Assembly: GCA_016706595.1 (NCBI GenBank)
Contig: JADJJH010000002.1
Span: 310,001-374,000 of the forward strand
Direction: 5' to 3'
DNA length: 64,000 nucleotides
From: Bacteroidota bacterium
GTDB taxonomy: Bacteria > Bacteroidota > Bacteroidia > Chitinophagales > Chitinophagaceae
Shown here: positions 54,045 through 61,657 of the stretch, one piece after another
Numbering within the stretch: the stretch's first letter is position 1
Layout of the letters: the number at the start of each line of letters is the position of its first letter
Translations under genes and position numbers: made by a program
Notes under the pieces: model-generated
What the model saw: the letters and a program-made list of their open reading frames with translations, nothing else
Databases searched by the model: none
What the model was told of the DNA's origin: nothing

Positions 54045-54608
54045 TCACTCCAAATATCGTATCATCTCATTATCGATTTTCTCAAACAAATGCATGGGAT
54101 TAAATACACGCCATTTTTCATCAAACAATAAAGTAATATAATTGGTGAGCCGTGCTTTTTTGAAATCAAATTGTGTTTGTTCGGGCATGTTTAAAGCAAC
54201 TACCCATCCTCCCTTTTCTTTAATGTCATCGTACCACTCTTCGTAATACTCACGATCACCACTATGAAAGTTGAGAATGTTTTCGGCTATTAAAATAAAC
54301 TTATAAATTTTTCGATTGATCATCAAATCAATAATACCTCGCTTTAAAGTTTGTATGTCATTTTCAATCGCATCATTCCATTCGCCCATCAATTCAATGA
54401 TGGCAAAATTGGCATCATAATCGGCCATCAATATTTTTAGATATAAAGTACGCGACCCCATTTCATCCCATTGTGGATGGATATAATAATTGTAAATGGT
54501 ATTGGTAAATTCAAACTCACTATACTCGGTTCCATAAAAAGGTGATAACTCATCTTCTTCGGCCGTATAAATATGTCGCCAGTTATAATAAGGTTCTATA
54601 TCGTGCAT
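54045..54608 (-). CDS. Conserved hypothetical protein of Bacteroidota
   Basis: A 187-residue cytoplasmic protein rich in Tyr, Trp and acidic residues (MHDIEPYYNWRHIYTAEEDE, DREYYEEWYDDIKEKGGWVV). There is no signal peptide or known domain. It starts 13 bp after the trans-sulfuration gene, so the two are likely one transcript. From memory similar proteins occur singly across Bacteroidota, with no function assigned. Confidence 0.65.
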   Translation of the reverse strand: MHDIEPYYNWRHIYTAEEDELSPFYGTEYSEFEFTNTIYNYYIHPQWDEMGSRTLYLKILMADYDANFAIIELMGEWNDAIENDIQTLKRGIIDLMINRKIYKFILIAENILNFHSGDREYYEEWYDDIKEKGGWVVALNMPEQTQFDFKKARLTNYITLLFDEKWRVFNPMHLFEKIDNEMIRYLE

Positions 54609-54620
54609 AGTCTATTAAGA

Positions 54621-55859
54621 TTAGTTAGATAAGGCTTGATTTACATCATACATTATATCCTCTCCATTTTCGATGCCTACACTCATTCTAATCAAGCCAT
54701 CTGTAATGCCCGATTGTAAACGCATTTCGGGTTTTACACCTACATGTGTTGTGCTGGCAGGATGCGAAATTAAAGTATCGCAAGTGCCTAACGAAACTGC
54801 CCGACTACAAAGCTGTAAAGCATTCATAAATTTCTTGCCGGCTTCAAATCCACCATGTACTTCAAAACTTAATAAGGCACCTGCATGTTTCATTTGCTTT
54901 TTGCAAATTGCATAATCGGGATGATCGGGTAGCGCAAGATAATTTACATGTTTTACGGCAGGATGAGCATGCAAAAACAAGGCAACTTTTTCGGCATTCG
55001 AGCAATGTCGTTCCATACGTATGCCTAAGGTTTTTATCCCATTGTTTAATAAAAACGCATCAAAGGCATTTGAATTTCCACCTAATAAGCGATGATGTTT
55101 GGTTACTTTGGTATTCATCAATTCAATATCTCTTCCAATTAAAACACCCCCTATTGCAGTGCCATGTCCGTTTAAAAATTTGGTAGTTGAATGCATAATA
55201 AAATCTACACCATACTTAAAAGGTTGCTGTAAATAGGGAGTAGCGAATGTATTATCAACGGCTACTTTGCAATGGTAACGATGGGCAATTTGTGTGAGCA
55301 ATTCTATATCTACACATTGCAAAGTAGGATTAGCCGGCGTTTCAAGATACATTAACGCAATATCATCATGCTGCTTGAACGCATCTTCAACTGCTTGCAA
55401 ATTCTTCATATCTACAATTAAAGTTTCGATGCCTACATCAGGAAGTACCTTATCAACTAATTCTTGTGTGCCACCATATAAGGAGAAATGACTGATTACT
55501 TTTTGACCTTGTTTTACCGTTGATAATAATAGCGAACTAATAGCAGCCATACCTGAAGCATGCAAAATGGCTTTGGCTTGTAATGGATTTCCAGATTCAT
55601 CAACCAAGCCATAGGTTTCTAATGCTGCAATTTTTGCTTCGGTTTGTCGAATAGTGGGGTTGCCGAAACGACCATAAATATAACCTTCTTGTTTACCTGT
55701 AAAAATCTCAACAGCTTGTTCGGCACTATCAAATAAATAAGTGCTTGATGGGTATATGCCGGTAACATGACTACGATACTGATCTTGTTCGAATCCGCTA
55801 TGAATACAAGCCGAATCGAATCCCATGGCATGTTCAATATTTTGATGTTTCTTATGCAT
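54621..55859 (-). CDS. Cys/Met metabolism PLP enzyme (methionine gamma-lyase or cystathionine gamma-synthase like)
   Basis: A 412-residue PLP enzyme from the Met at 55859 (MHKKHQNIEHAMGFDSACIH); the longer frame from 55913 would run over the -7 box at 55884-55891. It shows YGRFGNPT, SGMAAISS, the phosphate-binding SHFSLYGGT, VDNTFATPYLQ and the PLP lysine in HSTTKFLNGHG. The closest type by motif is methionine gamma-lyase, but cystathionine gamma-synthase or lyase cannot be excluded. It is divergent from the DinB gene. Confidence 0.88.
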   Translation of the reverse strand: MHKKHQNIEHAMGFDSACIHSGFEQDQYRSHVTGIYPSSTYLFDSAEQAVEIFTGKQEGYIYGRFGNPTIRQTEAKIAALETYGLVDESGNPLQAKAILHASGMAAISSLLLSTVKQGQKVISHFSLYGGTQELVDKVLPDVGIETLIVDMKNLQAVEDAFKQHDDIALMYLETPANPTLQCVDIELLTQIAHRYHCKVAVDNTFATPYLQQPFKYGVDFIMHSTTKFLNGHGTAIGGVLIGRDIELMNTKVTKHHRLLGGNSNAFDAFLLNNGIKTLGIRMERHCSNAEKVALFLHAHPAVKHVNYLALPDHPDYAICKKQMKHAGALLSFEVHGGFEAGKKFMNALQLCSRAVSLGTCDTLISHPASTTHVGVKPEMRLQSGITDGLIRMSVGIENGEDIMYDVNQALSN

Positions 55860-55883
55860 GTGTTTCTTATATTTACAAAACGC

Positions 55884-55891
55884 CAAAGGTA
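55884..55891 (-). promoter_or_regulatory. -7 box for the trans-sulfuration gene
   Basis: TACCTTTG on the minus strand, 24 nt before the Met at 55859. Confidence 0.5.
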
Positions 55892-55896
55892 AGGGA

Positions 55897-56394
55897 ATGA
55901 AAGAAATACTCACGCAATATGCAGATTACAATGTTTGGGCAAACCGCTTACTTGTTGATGTTTTAATTACTTTAAGTGATGATGATATACAAAAAGATTT
56001 AGGGGGAAGTTTTGGATGCATTAAAGCCACCGTGCATCATATATATGGCGCCGAAAGCATATGGTTACAACGTTTACAGATGACTGAGCATGTATTACTG
56101 CCGGCAGATATGGCTAGTTTTGACACGGCAACTTTATGTAAAAATTGGATAGAGGGTAGTGAAAATTTAGCAAGCTTTGCACATGCGATTCGCGATGAAC
56201 GAGGATTTGAACATCAGTATCATTATAAAAATGTAAAAAACGAATTATTTAAAAGTAAAGTGTGGGAAAGTTTACAACATGTAAACAATCATAGTACATT
56301 TCATCGCGGACAAATCATTACCTACCTACGACAGCTAGGTAAAGCGAAATTACCATCAACTGATTTTATTACATATTGCAGAGGTAGGAAGTAG
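55897..56394 (+). CDS. DinB-family protein
   Basis: A 165-residue four-helix metalloprotein from the ATG at 55897; an upstream in-frame start at 55858 lies in the promoter region of the divergent gene and is rejected. It has YNVWANRLLVDVL, the His in VHHIYGAE and the His pair in HVNNHSTFHRGQI, which form the metal site of the DinB/YfiT fold. Thiol transfer is the known activity for relatives, but the partner here is unknown. Confidence 0.87.
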   Translation: MKEILTQYADYNVWANRLLVDVLITLSDDDIQKDLGGSFGCIKATVHHIYGAESIWLQRLQMTEHVLLPADMASFDTATLCKNWIEGSENLASFAHAIRDERGFEHQYHYKNVKNELFKSKVWESLQHVNNHSTFHRGQIITYLRQLGKAKLPSTDFITYCRGRK

Positions 56395-56595
56395 GAAAAT
56401 GATTATACTGAATTACAAAGAATATATAACACAGTTAGCAATTGTTATTATGCAATTCATTATACCTAAGCCATTTTCTACCCACAAAAAATTACCTCAA
56501 ACTTTGTCATTTGTTTTGAACGAAGTACATTAGTATCGACTCAGTTCATCTCACTCAATTTATCATTCTTGCTTACACTTTAAAAATTTAATTTT

Positions 56596-57003
56596 ATGCA
56601 TCCAATTCTTAGAAATATTGTAGCCGTTATTGCCGGGTTGGTGTTAGGCAGTATTGTAAATATGGGTATCATCATCTTAAGTGGGTCTATTATTGCACCA
56701 CCCGAAGGAGCCGATGTAAATACCACCGAAGGACTCAAAGCCTCGATGCATTTATTTCAACCTAAACATTTTATTATGCCCTTTTTAGCCCATGCATTGG
56801 GTACTTTAGCAGGTGCTTGGTTGGCGGCGAAGTTGGCAACACAAAATAAATTGGTATTAGCATTAGGCATCGGACTTTTCTTTTTAGCCGGTGGCATTGC
56901 CAATGTATTTATATTGCCTTCACCGATGTGGTTTAATGTAATTGACTTGGTATTTGCTTATTTACCGATGGCTTATCTTGGTGGGAAATTGGGATTTAAA
57001 TAA
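56596..57003 (+). CDS. Small inner-membrane protein
   Basis: A 135-residue protein with four predicted helices (about 7-30, 62-82, 86-107 and 112-130) and a Gly/Ala-rich core (LAHALGTLAGAWLAAKLAT). No family is recognised with confidence. It is a single gene. Confidence 0.7.
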   Translation: MHPILRNIVAVIAGLVLGSIVNMGIIILSGSIIAPPEGADVNTTEGLKASMHLFQPKHFIMPFLAHALGTLAGAWLAAKLATQNKLVLALGIGLFFLAGGIANVFILPSPMWFNVIDLVFAYLPMAYLGGKLGFK

Positions 57004-57088
57004 TTAGAGAAGGTTTTAAAACATAGGTCATTTAAGGAATTGTAAGGATTCCTTATTGCTAAGGTTCGCCCACTATTATGGGTAGGTT

Positions 57089-57823
57089 TTATTCTAATGA
57101 TGCCAAAATAATTATATTAGAAACCAAGTTTATTGCGAATGCAATTGACCAATTTGTCCAAACTTTACCCGCTTAATGTTTATGCCATTTCAATATACCC
57201 GTAATTATATGGTGATTTCTTCATTAAATTTGAATCGGGATAATTCAAATTAATATCTTTAGGTTGTGTGGAAGAACAAATAATAGCAGGAATAAGACCA
57301 ACTATGGGGGAAGCTAAACTTGTTATTAAGATGCCTGCTCCTTAAATTCCTTCGTAATATCTTGAAGAATCTATTTGACCTTGAATATTCGCTATTTGAG
57401 GCTTTTAGTTGTTATTGATGTATTAGAATCCACGTAATTAAAACTATCTTTTGTATCCTCTTCAAGTAACTTGCCTTTTCTTGCTCCTTTATATCTTTTA
57501 TTATTTCTTGAATCATTCATTTGATCTTGATTAAAAGAAGCTCTACCTGGTGAGCCACTAGTTGTAACCACTTCAAGTGGGTTCACGTAATCAAAACTAT
57601 CTATTTTACCGTTTTCATAATGAATACATATAACATCAAATTTCCTTACCGTAGCAGTTGGACCATGTAGGTTGTCAAATTTTTTATACTTTATTTCTGT
57701 AGCAGTTACAGCAAGAACTTTTGCTAATATAAACTCATTCGATCGCTTTGAAATAGTATCTTGTGAAAAGCCATTGGCGACTATAAAAAATAATGTCAAG
57801 ACTGTAAGGCTGATTTTTTTCAT
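57089..57823 (-). pseudogene. Decayed Bacteroidota-specific secreted/membrane protein
   Basis: The first 143 codons (57823-57392) are open: a signal peptide (ends ANGFSQ) and ATEIKYKKFDNLHGPTATVR. After the TAG, other frames keep recognisable pieces of the same family: IQGQIDSSRYYEG, a stop, GAGILITSLASPIVGLIPAI, STQPKDINLNYPDSNLMKK, then another stop and shift, and finally GKVWTNWSIAFAINLV ending at 57089. The family, known from memory, has these blocks in this order in one frame, with a C-terminal membrane segment. At least two frameshifts and two stops exist, so it is a true pseudogene. It explains what otherwise looks like a 388-bp empty gap. Confidence 0.7.
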
Positions 57824-57901
57824 AGATCGGGTTTTAGGTGGTCATACAATTTGGTTTGTTGAACCATATTCCTTTTATACCTTTTAGAGTTTATGAAATT
57901 C

Positions 57902-58837
57902 CTACGCCACTTTTTGCCTACGCTTATCGGCAAACACCATAGCCGCTTCGCGAACCCAAGCACCTTCATTCCAAGCTTTTACCCTAGCATTCATACGTTG
58001 CTTATTACATGGTCCATTACCCTTAACCACATTCCAAAATTCGTCCCAGTTAATAACACCAAAATCGTAGTGCCCTCTTTCTTCATTCCATTTTAAATCG
58101 GGGTCAGGTAAGGTAACACCTAAAATTCGTGCTTGGTCAACGGTAGCATCTACAAAACGCTGACGTAAATCATCATTGCTTTGTCGCTTAATTTTCCACA
58201 GCATACTTTTTTCTGAATTCGTGCTTTCAGCATCCGATGGTCCGAACATCATAATGGACGGCCACCACCAACGATTTACTGCATCTTGCAACATAGCCCT
58301 TTGTTCATCGCTTCCTTTGCTTAAGGCTAATAAAGATTCGTAACCTTGTCGTTGATGAAAACTTTCCTCCTTGCAAATACGAACCATGGCCCGAGCATAA
58401 GGTCCGTATGATGTGCGGCATAACATTACTTGATTCATAATAGCAGCCCCATCAACCAACCAACCAATAGCACCAATATCGGCCCAGGTTAAGGTTGGAT
58501 AATTAAAAATGCTTGAATATTTTGCCTTGCCGGTATGAAGTTGTTCATACATTTCATCACGCGTAATACCCAATGTTTCTGCGGCAGAATAAAGGTATAA
58601 TCCATGTCCGGCCTCATCTTGTACCTTGGCAATTAAAATGAGTTTACGACGTAAATTGGGTGCACGAGTAATCCAATTCCCTTCGGGTAACATACCCACC
58701 ACTTCGCTATGAGCATGTTGAGAAATTTGACGGATTAATGTTTTACGATATTCATCAGGCATCCATTCACGAGCCTCGATTTTAATTTCATTATCAACTT
58801 TTTGTTGAAAAATTTCTTCAGAAGTATGTTGTGCCAT
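57902..58837 (-). CDS. paaA: 1,2-phenylacetyl-CoA epoxidase, subunit A
   Basis: A 311-residue di-iron oxygenase subunit that epoxidises phenylacetyl-CoA as part of the PaaABCE complex. It has the ferritin-like iron ligands in KVQDEAGHGLYLY and RICKEESFHQRQG, MPDEYRKTLIRQISQHAHSE at the start, and WNVVKGNGPCNKQR near the end. It is complete. The genes for PaaB, PaaC, PaaD and PaaE, which normally follow in one operon, are absent here: the next gene on this strand is a pseudogene. Confidence 0.95.
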   Translation of the reverse strand: MAQHTSEEIFQQKVDNEIKIEAREWMPDEYRKTLIRQISQHAHSEVVGMLPEGNWITRAPNLRRKLILIAKVQDEAGHGLYLYSAAETLGITRDEMYEQLHTGKAKYSSIFNYPTLTWADIGAIGWLVDGAAIMNQVMLCRTSYGPYARAMVRICKEESFHQRQGYESLLALSKGSDEQRAMLQDAVNRWWWPSIMMFGPSDAESTNSEKSMLWKIKRQSNDDLRQRFVDATVDQARILGVTLPDPDLKWNEERGHYDFGVINWDEFWNVVKGNGPCNKQRMNARVKAWNEGAWVREAAMVFADKRRQKVA

Positions 58838-58924
58838 AATCGACGATGTTTAAACGACAACAAATGTATAAAAAAAACGTATGGGCTTATCTTTTATCAT
58901 TATACGTTTTATTGATGATTTATG

Positions 58925-59010
58925 TATTGCGGCAAGGATTGAATGGAAAGCCCACAGCACGACGCCTCGGCGTGCGAGGACTTGCAGTGAAAGCCTGCCT
59001 GCCGCCCAAA
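58925..59010. repeat. Dispersed element, family 2, copy 3
   Basis: It reads ttgcggcaaggattgaatgg and aaagccc, an inner hairpin (gcacg..cgtgc), ggacttgc, then gccgcccaaaa. This is collinear with copy 1 at 17718 and clearly richer in G+C than its flanks. It lies between the divergent paaA and MORN genes. Confidence 0.7.
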
Positions 59011-59039
59011 AATCCTTTCAAGTTCATGCATTTATTTCT

Positions 59040-59047
59040 TATTTTTG
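59040..59047 (+). promoter_or_regulatory. -7 box for the MORN gene
   Basis: TATTTTTG ends 19 nt before the ATG at 59067. Confidence 0.5.
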
Positions 59048-59066
59048 GATTACCAAATAACCAATC

Positions 59067-60008
59067 ATGAAAAAAATATATGCATCTATGGCATTGGTCT
59101 CTCTATGCCTATCCACATCGCTTTTTGCCCAACACGATACGGTGTATCTTAACCAAAATTTTTTACCAACTTCAAAACAAATGGCTGCTTTTTATCGAGT
59201 GGTGATTGATTCGGCACAAGGCATTTTTAATATGATTGATTATCGACGAGATCATTCAATCTATTGCAAAGGTCAATATTCTTCAAGTAAAGCAATTATC
59301 AAGGAGGGCTATTTTCAGTATTATCATCCAAACGGAAAACTTTCTTCTGAAGGATTATATCACCTGGGCATAAAAGATTCTGTTTGGGTTCATTACTATA
59401 ACCATGGAAAAGTAAAGGAAATTCATACTTATTTGAGGGGTGCGTGGTGCGATGTGAAGCGCTATGATTCGCTTCATGATTGGGTTTTTGAATCTGGTAG
59501 ACTCACAAATGATGGGCGAAAAACGGGTTTATGGACAAGCTTTCATTATTTATCAAATGCCCCAAAATTAATTTCTCGATTCGAAAATGGGTTTTTACAA
59601 GGAGAGCAACTCGAGTATTTTAAAAATGGAACGTTAAAGCGAAGAGAATGTATAAAAGGTTATGCCAAAACCAAAACCGAACAATTTGATGAGAAGGGTA
59701 ATGCGGTAAAATACTTTCCTGCTTTTGCTTATCCCGAGCCACCGGAAAATATTAAGAAATATCTTTCCCATCGTGTGAAATGTTTTGATGAAACGCTTAA
59801 GGCCAGTGATATTCAATATCGCCTTACTGTAAAAGCTGATGGGCATGTTCAGGATATTGACATTGTAAGTCCGATGGATGAAATATGTAAGCAGAAAATA
59901 TTAATTTGTATGGCAAATATGAAAAAATGGAAACCCTATCGACGAGAAAATATAGCCTATGACTTTACCATTGAAAAAACGATACGATATAATAGTCCGC
60001 GAGAATAG
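59067..60008 (+). CDS. Secreted MORN-repeat protein with TonB-like C-terminal domain
   Basis: A 313-residue protein with a signal peptide (ends TSLFAQ). Residues of about 75-200 hold MORN-2 type repeats (KEGYFQYYHPNGKLSSEGLY, SRFENGFLQGEQLEYFKNGT). The last 80 residues (about 235-310) fit the TonB C-terminal fold (QYRLTVKADGHVQDIDIVSP, then MKKWKPYRRE), which here has no membrane anchor. This combination is common in Bacteroidota. The role is unknown, perhaps at the cell envelope. Confidence 0.8.
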   Translation: MKKIYASMALVSLCLSTSLFAQHDTVYLNQNFLPTSKQMAAFYRVVIDSAQGIFNMIDYRRDHSIYCKGQYSSSKAIIKEGYFQYYHPNGKLSSEGLYHLGIKDSVWVHYYNHGKVKEIHTYLRGAWCDVKRYDSLHDWVFESGRLTNDGRKTGLWTSFHYLSNAPKLISRFENGFLQGEQLEYFKNGTLKRRECIKGYAKTKTEQFDEKGNAVKYFPAFAYPEPPENIKKYLSHRVKCFDETLKASDIQYRLTVKADGHVQDIDIVSPMDEICKQKILICMANMKKWKPYRRENIAYDFTIEKTIRYNSPRE

Positions 60009-60013
60009 TGGTT

Positions 60014-60187
60014 AAAACTGTTGCAAAACCCTAACTAAGGTAACATTGAATCAATTGGCTTCACATTTCTTCGTTACTCAGTTCCGCATGCTTTCGGGAC
60101 ATACATTCATTATCAATCAGATAACTTTTGTATAAAATTTCTTGAAAGCCTCGAACTTTGTTGCCAATTGATTTTTGCAACAGTTTT
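60014..60187. repeat. 174-bp inverted-repeat element (family 1-like, copy D)
   Basis: Perfect 15-bp terminal inverted repeats (aaaactgttgcaaaa at 60014-60028 and its complement at 60173-60187), with a second pair aatcaattggc / gccaattgatt inside (60049-60059 and 60163-60173). The interior has tcttcgttactcag, which resembles cttcgttattcgg of copies A and B. It carries no coding sequence, so it is MITE-like in form. Confidence 0.75.
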
Positions 60188-60305
60188 GGTTTTAAGAAAA
60201 ATTTAGTTACTTTTAACTTTGGTACCAATTTTGATAATCCACAGATTATAAAGATTATCTGCCAAAATTGAAAGTTGATTGTTCACTCTTTTCAACAATA
60301 AACAT

Positions 60306-60794
60306 ATGAACCGATTATTAATTACGCTATTTTTATTTGCCGGACTGCTTAGTTTCAGTTCATTACGTGCACAGGAATACGATAAAATTTGTAGTAAGCA
60401 GTATAATTATTGCTTTCAAATTCCGGCCAATTTTATGATGCTAACTACCGGTGGTATTGAAGAGGCTAATGTGATGTACAAAACAGTTGATGGTTCGTCA
60501 ACGCTTGCATTTTCAAATGGCGATATCAAAGAAGGCAGTAATTTTCACAAACTTTTTTTGTCACAACTTAACGAGTATAGTAATAACAACTTTAGAGTAA
60601 CCATTAAAAAAGAATATTCGGGTTTTTTTATCATGAGTGGATATACCCAAGGGGGAAAAGGCTTTTATCAAAAAGTAATTAAAAATGAGGACGCTTATAC
60701 TAGCGCCTATCTTGAGTTCCCGAAAGGAAATGCTCGTTTTTCGAATGTATCTCAATTGCTGTTTGATTACTTCGAAAAAGTAGTTGTTAACTAG
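60306..60794 (+). CDS. Hypothetical secreted protein
   Basis: A 162-residue protein from the ATG at 60306 (an upstream in-frame start at 60279 lies before a poor signal sequence). The signal peptide ends SSLRAQ. Motifs such as YNYCFQIPANFMMLTTGGIE and YSGFFIMSGYTQGGKGFYQK are like the small PsbP/DUF-type lipid- or stress-related domains, but I cannot name a family. It lies upstream of sdhC on the same strand. Confidence 0.65.
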   Translation: MNRLLITLFLFAGLLSFSSLRAQEYDKICSKQYNYCFQIPANFMMLTTGGIEEANVMYKTVDGSSTLAFSNGDIKEGSNFHKLFLSQLNEYSNNNFRVTIKKEYSGFFIMSGYTQGGKGFYQKVIKNEDAYTSAYLEFPKGNARFSNVSQLLFDYFEKVVVN

Positions 60795-60866
60795 GATATA
60801 TTTATAAATCCAATGGCAAATTGATATAATTTTCTACGAGCTATAGTATTTTCAGCCTTACAATGA

Positions 60867-60874
60867 TATCTTTG
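60867..60874 (+). promoter_or_regulatory. -7 box for the sdh operon
   Basis: TATCTTTG ends 26 nt before the ATG of sdhC. Confidence 0.55.
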
Positions 60875-60900
60875 CGCTTCGAAAAATTCAATAGCGCATT

Positions 60901-61569
60901 ATGACTTGGAAAGAATACTTCACATCTTCTATTGGTAAAAAGCTTGTAATGGCTTTCACCGGATTGTTCCTCATCTTATTTTTAATAGTACATGCCACCA
61001 TTAACGGCATGATTTTTTTTGACGACAATGGTGAGATGTTCAATTACTATGCCCACTTTTTTAGTCATAACTGGATTATCCGTATCATGGAAGTCGGTTT
61101 ATTTGTAGGGTTGATATTACATGCGGTGCAAGGACTTATGCTTACTTTTCAAAATCAAAGTAAACGTCCTGTAAAATATGCAGTAAATCCGGGCAATGCT
61201 ACCAGTAAATGGTATAGTCGAAGCATGGGAATTTTAGGAAGCCTTTTATTGATTTTCTTAATCATCCACCTTCGTCATTTTTGGATTGGAACCAAGGCTA
61301 GCTTATATATTACCGGTGAAGAACATAATTTATTTGAGGAAATGAAAATAGTGTTTAGTGAATTGTGGGTAGTGGTTTTTTATAGCGTCGGTGTAATTTC
61401 ATTATGTTGGCATTTAATTCACGGTTTCAAAAGTGCTTTTCAATCAATTGGTATTAATAGTCCAAAATACAATGGCATGATACAAACAGTAGGTATCGCT
61501 TACAGCCTAATCATTTGTTTTGCCTTTTTGATGATGCCAGTGGCATTGCATTTAGGTTGGATACAATAA
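60901..61569 (+). CDS. sdhC: Succinate dehydrogenase, cytochrome b subunit
   Basis: A 222-residue integral membrane subunit with five predicted helices that anchors the complex and passes electrons to menaquinone. It is the single-subunit, two-heme type (as in Bacillus and Wolinella). Conserved His residues are in LIVHATING, LILHAVQGL, LIIHLRHFW and LCWHLIHGF. It is the first gene of sdhCAB. Confidence 0.95.
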   Translation: MTWKEYFTSSIGKKLVMAFTGLFLILFLIVHATINGMIFFDDNGEMFNYYAHFFSHNWIIRIMEVGLFVGLILHAVQGLMLTFQNQSKRPVKYAVNPGNATSKWYSRSMGILGSLLLIFLIIHLRHFWIGTKASLYITGEEHNLFEEMKIVFSELWVVVFYSVGVISLCWHLIHGFKSAFQSIGINSPKYNGMIQTVGIAYSLIICFAFLMMPVALHLGWIQ

Positions 61570-61601
61570 TAGTGACACGGCTTTGGCGTAGAAAAAAAGT
61601 T

Positions 61602-61647
61602 CCACAGAGAACTTCGTCAAAGTTCAAAAACTATCTATTCTCTGTGG
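61602..61647. repeat. Nested inverted repeat between sdhC and sdhA
   Basis: A 10-bp pair ccacagagaa / ttctctgtgg (61602-61611 and 61638-61647), and a second pair gaactt / aagttc overlapping it (61609-61614 and 61620-61625). There is no T tract, so it is unlikely to end transcription and may instead stabilise or process the operon mRNA. Confidence 0.6.
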
Positions 61648-61657
61648 CATTTATAAC

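Noticed and set aside
58846..59070. Plus-strand open frame between paaA and the MORN gene
   Set aside because: It is mostly a translation of the family 2 repeat and includes the MORN promoter box.
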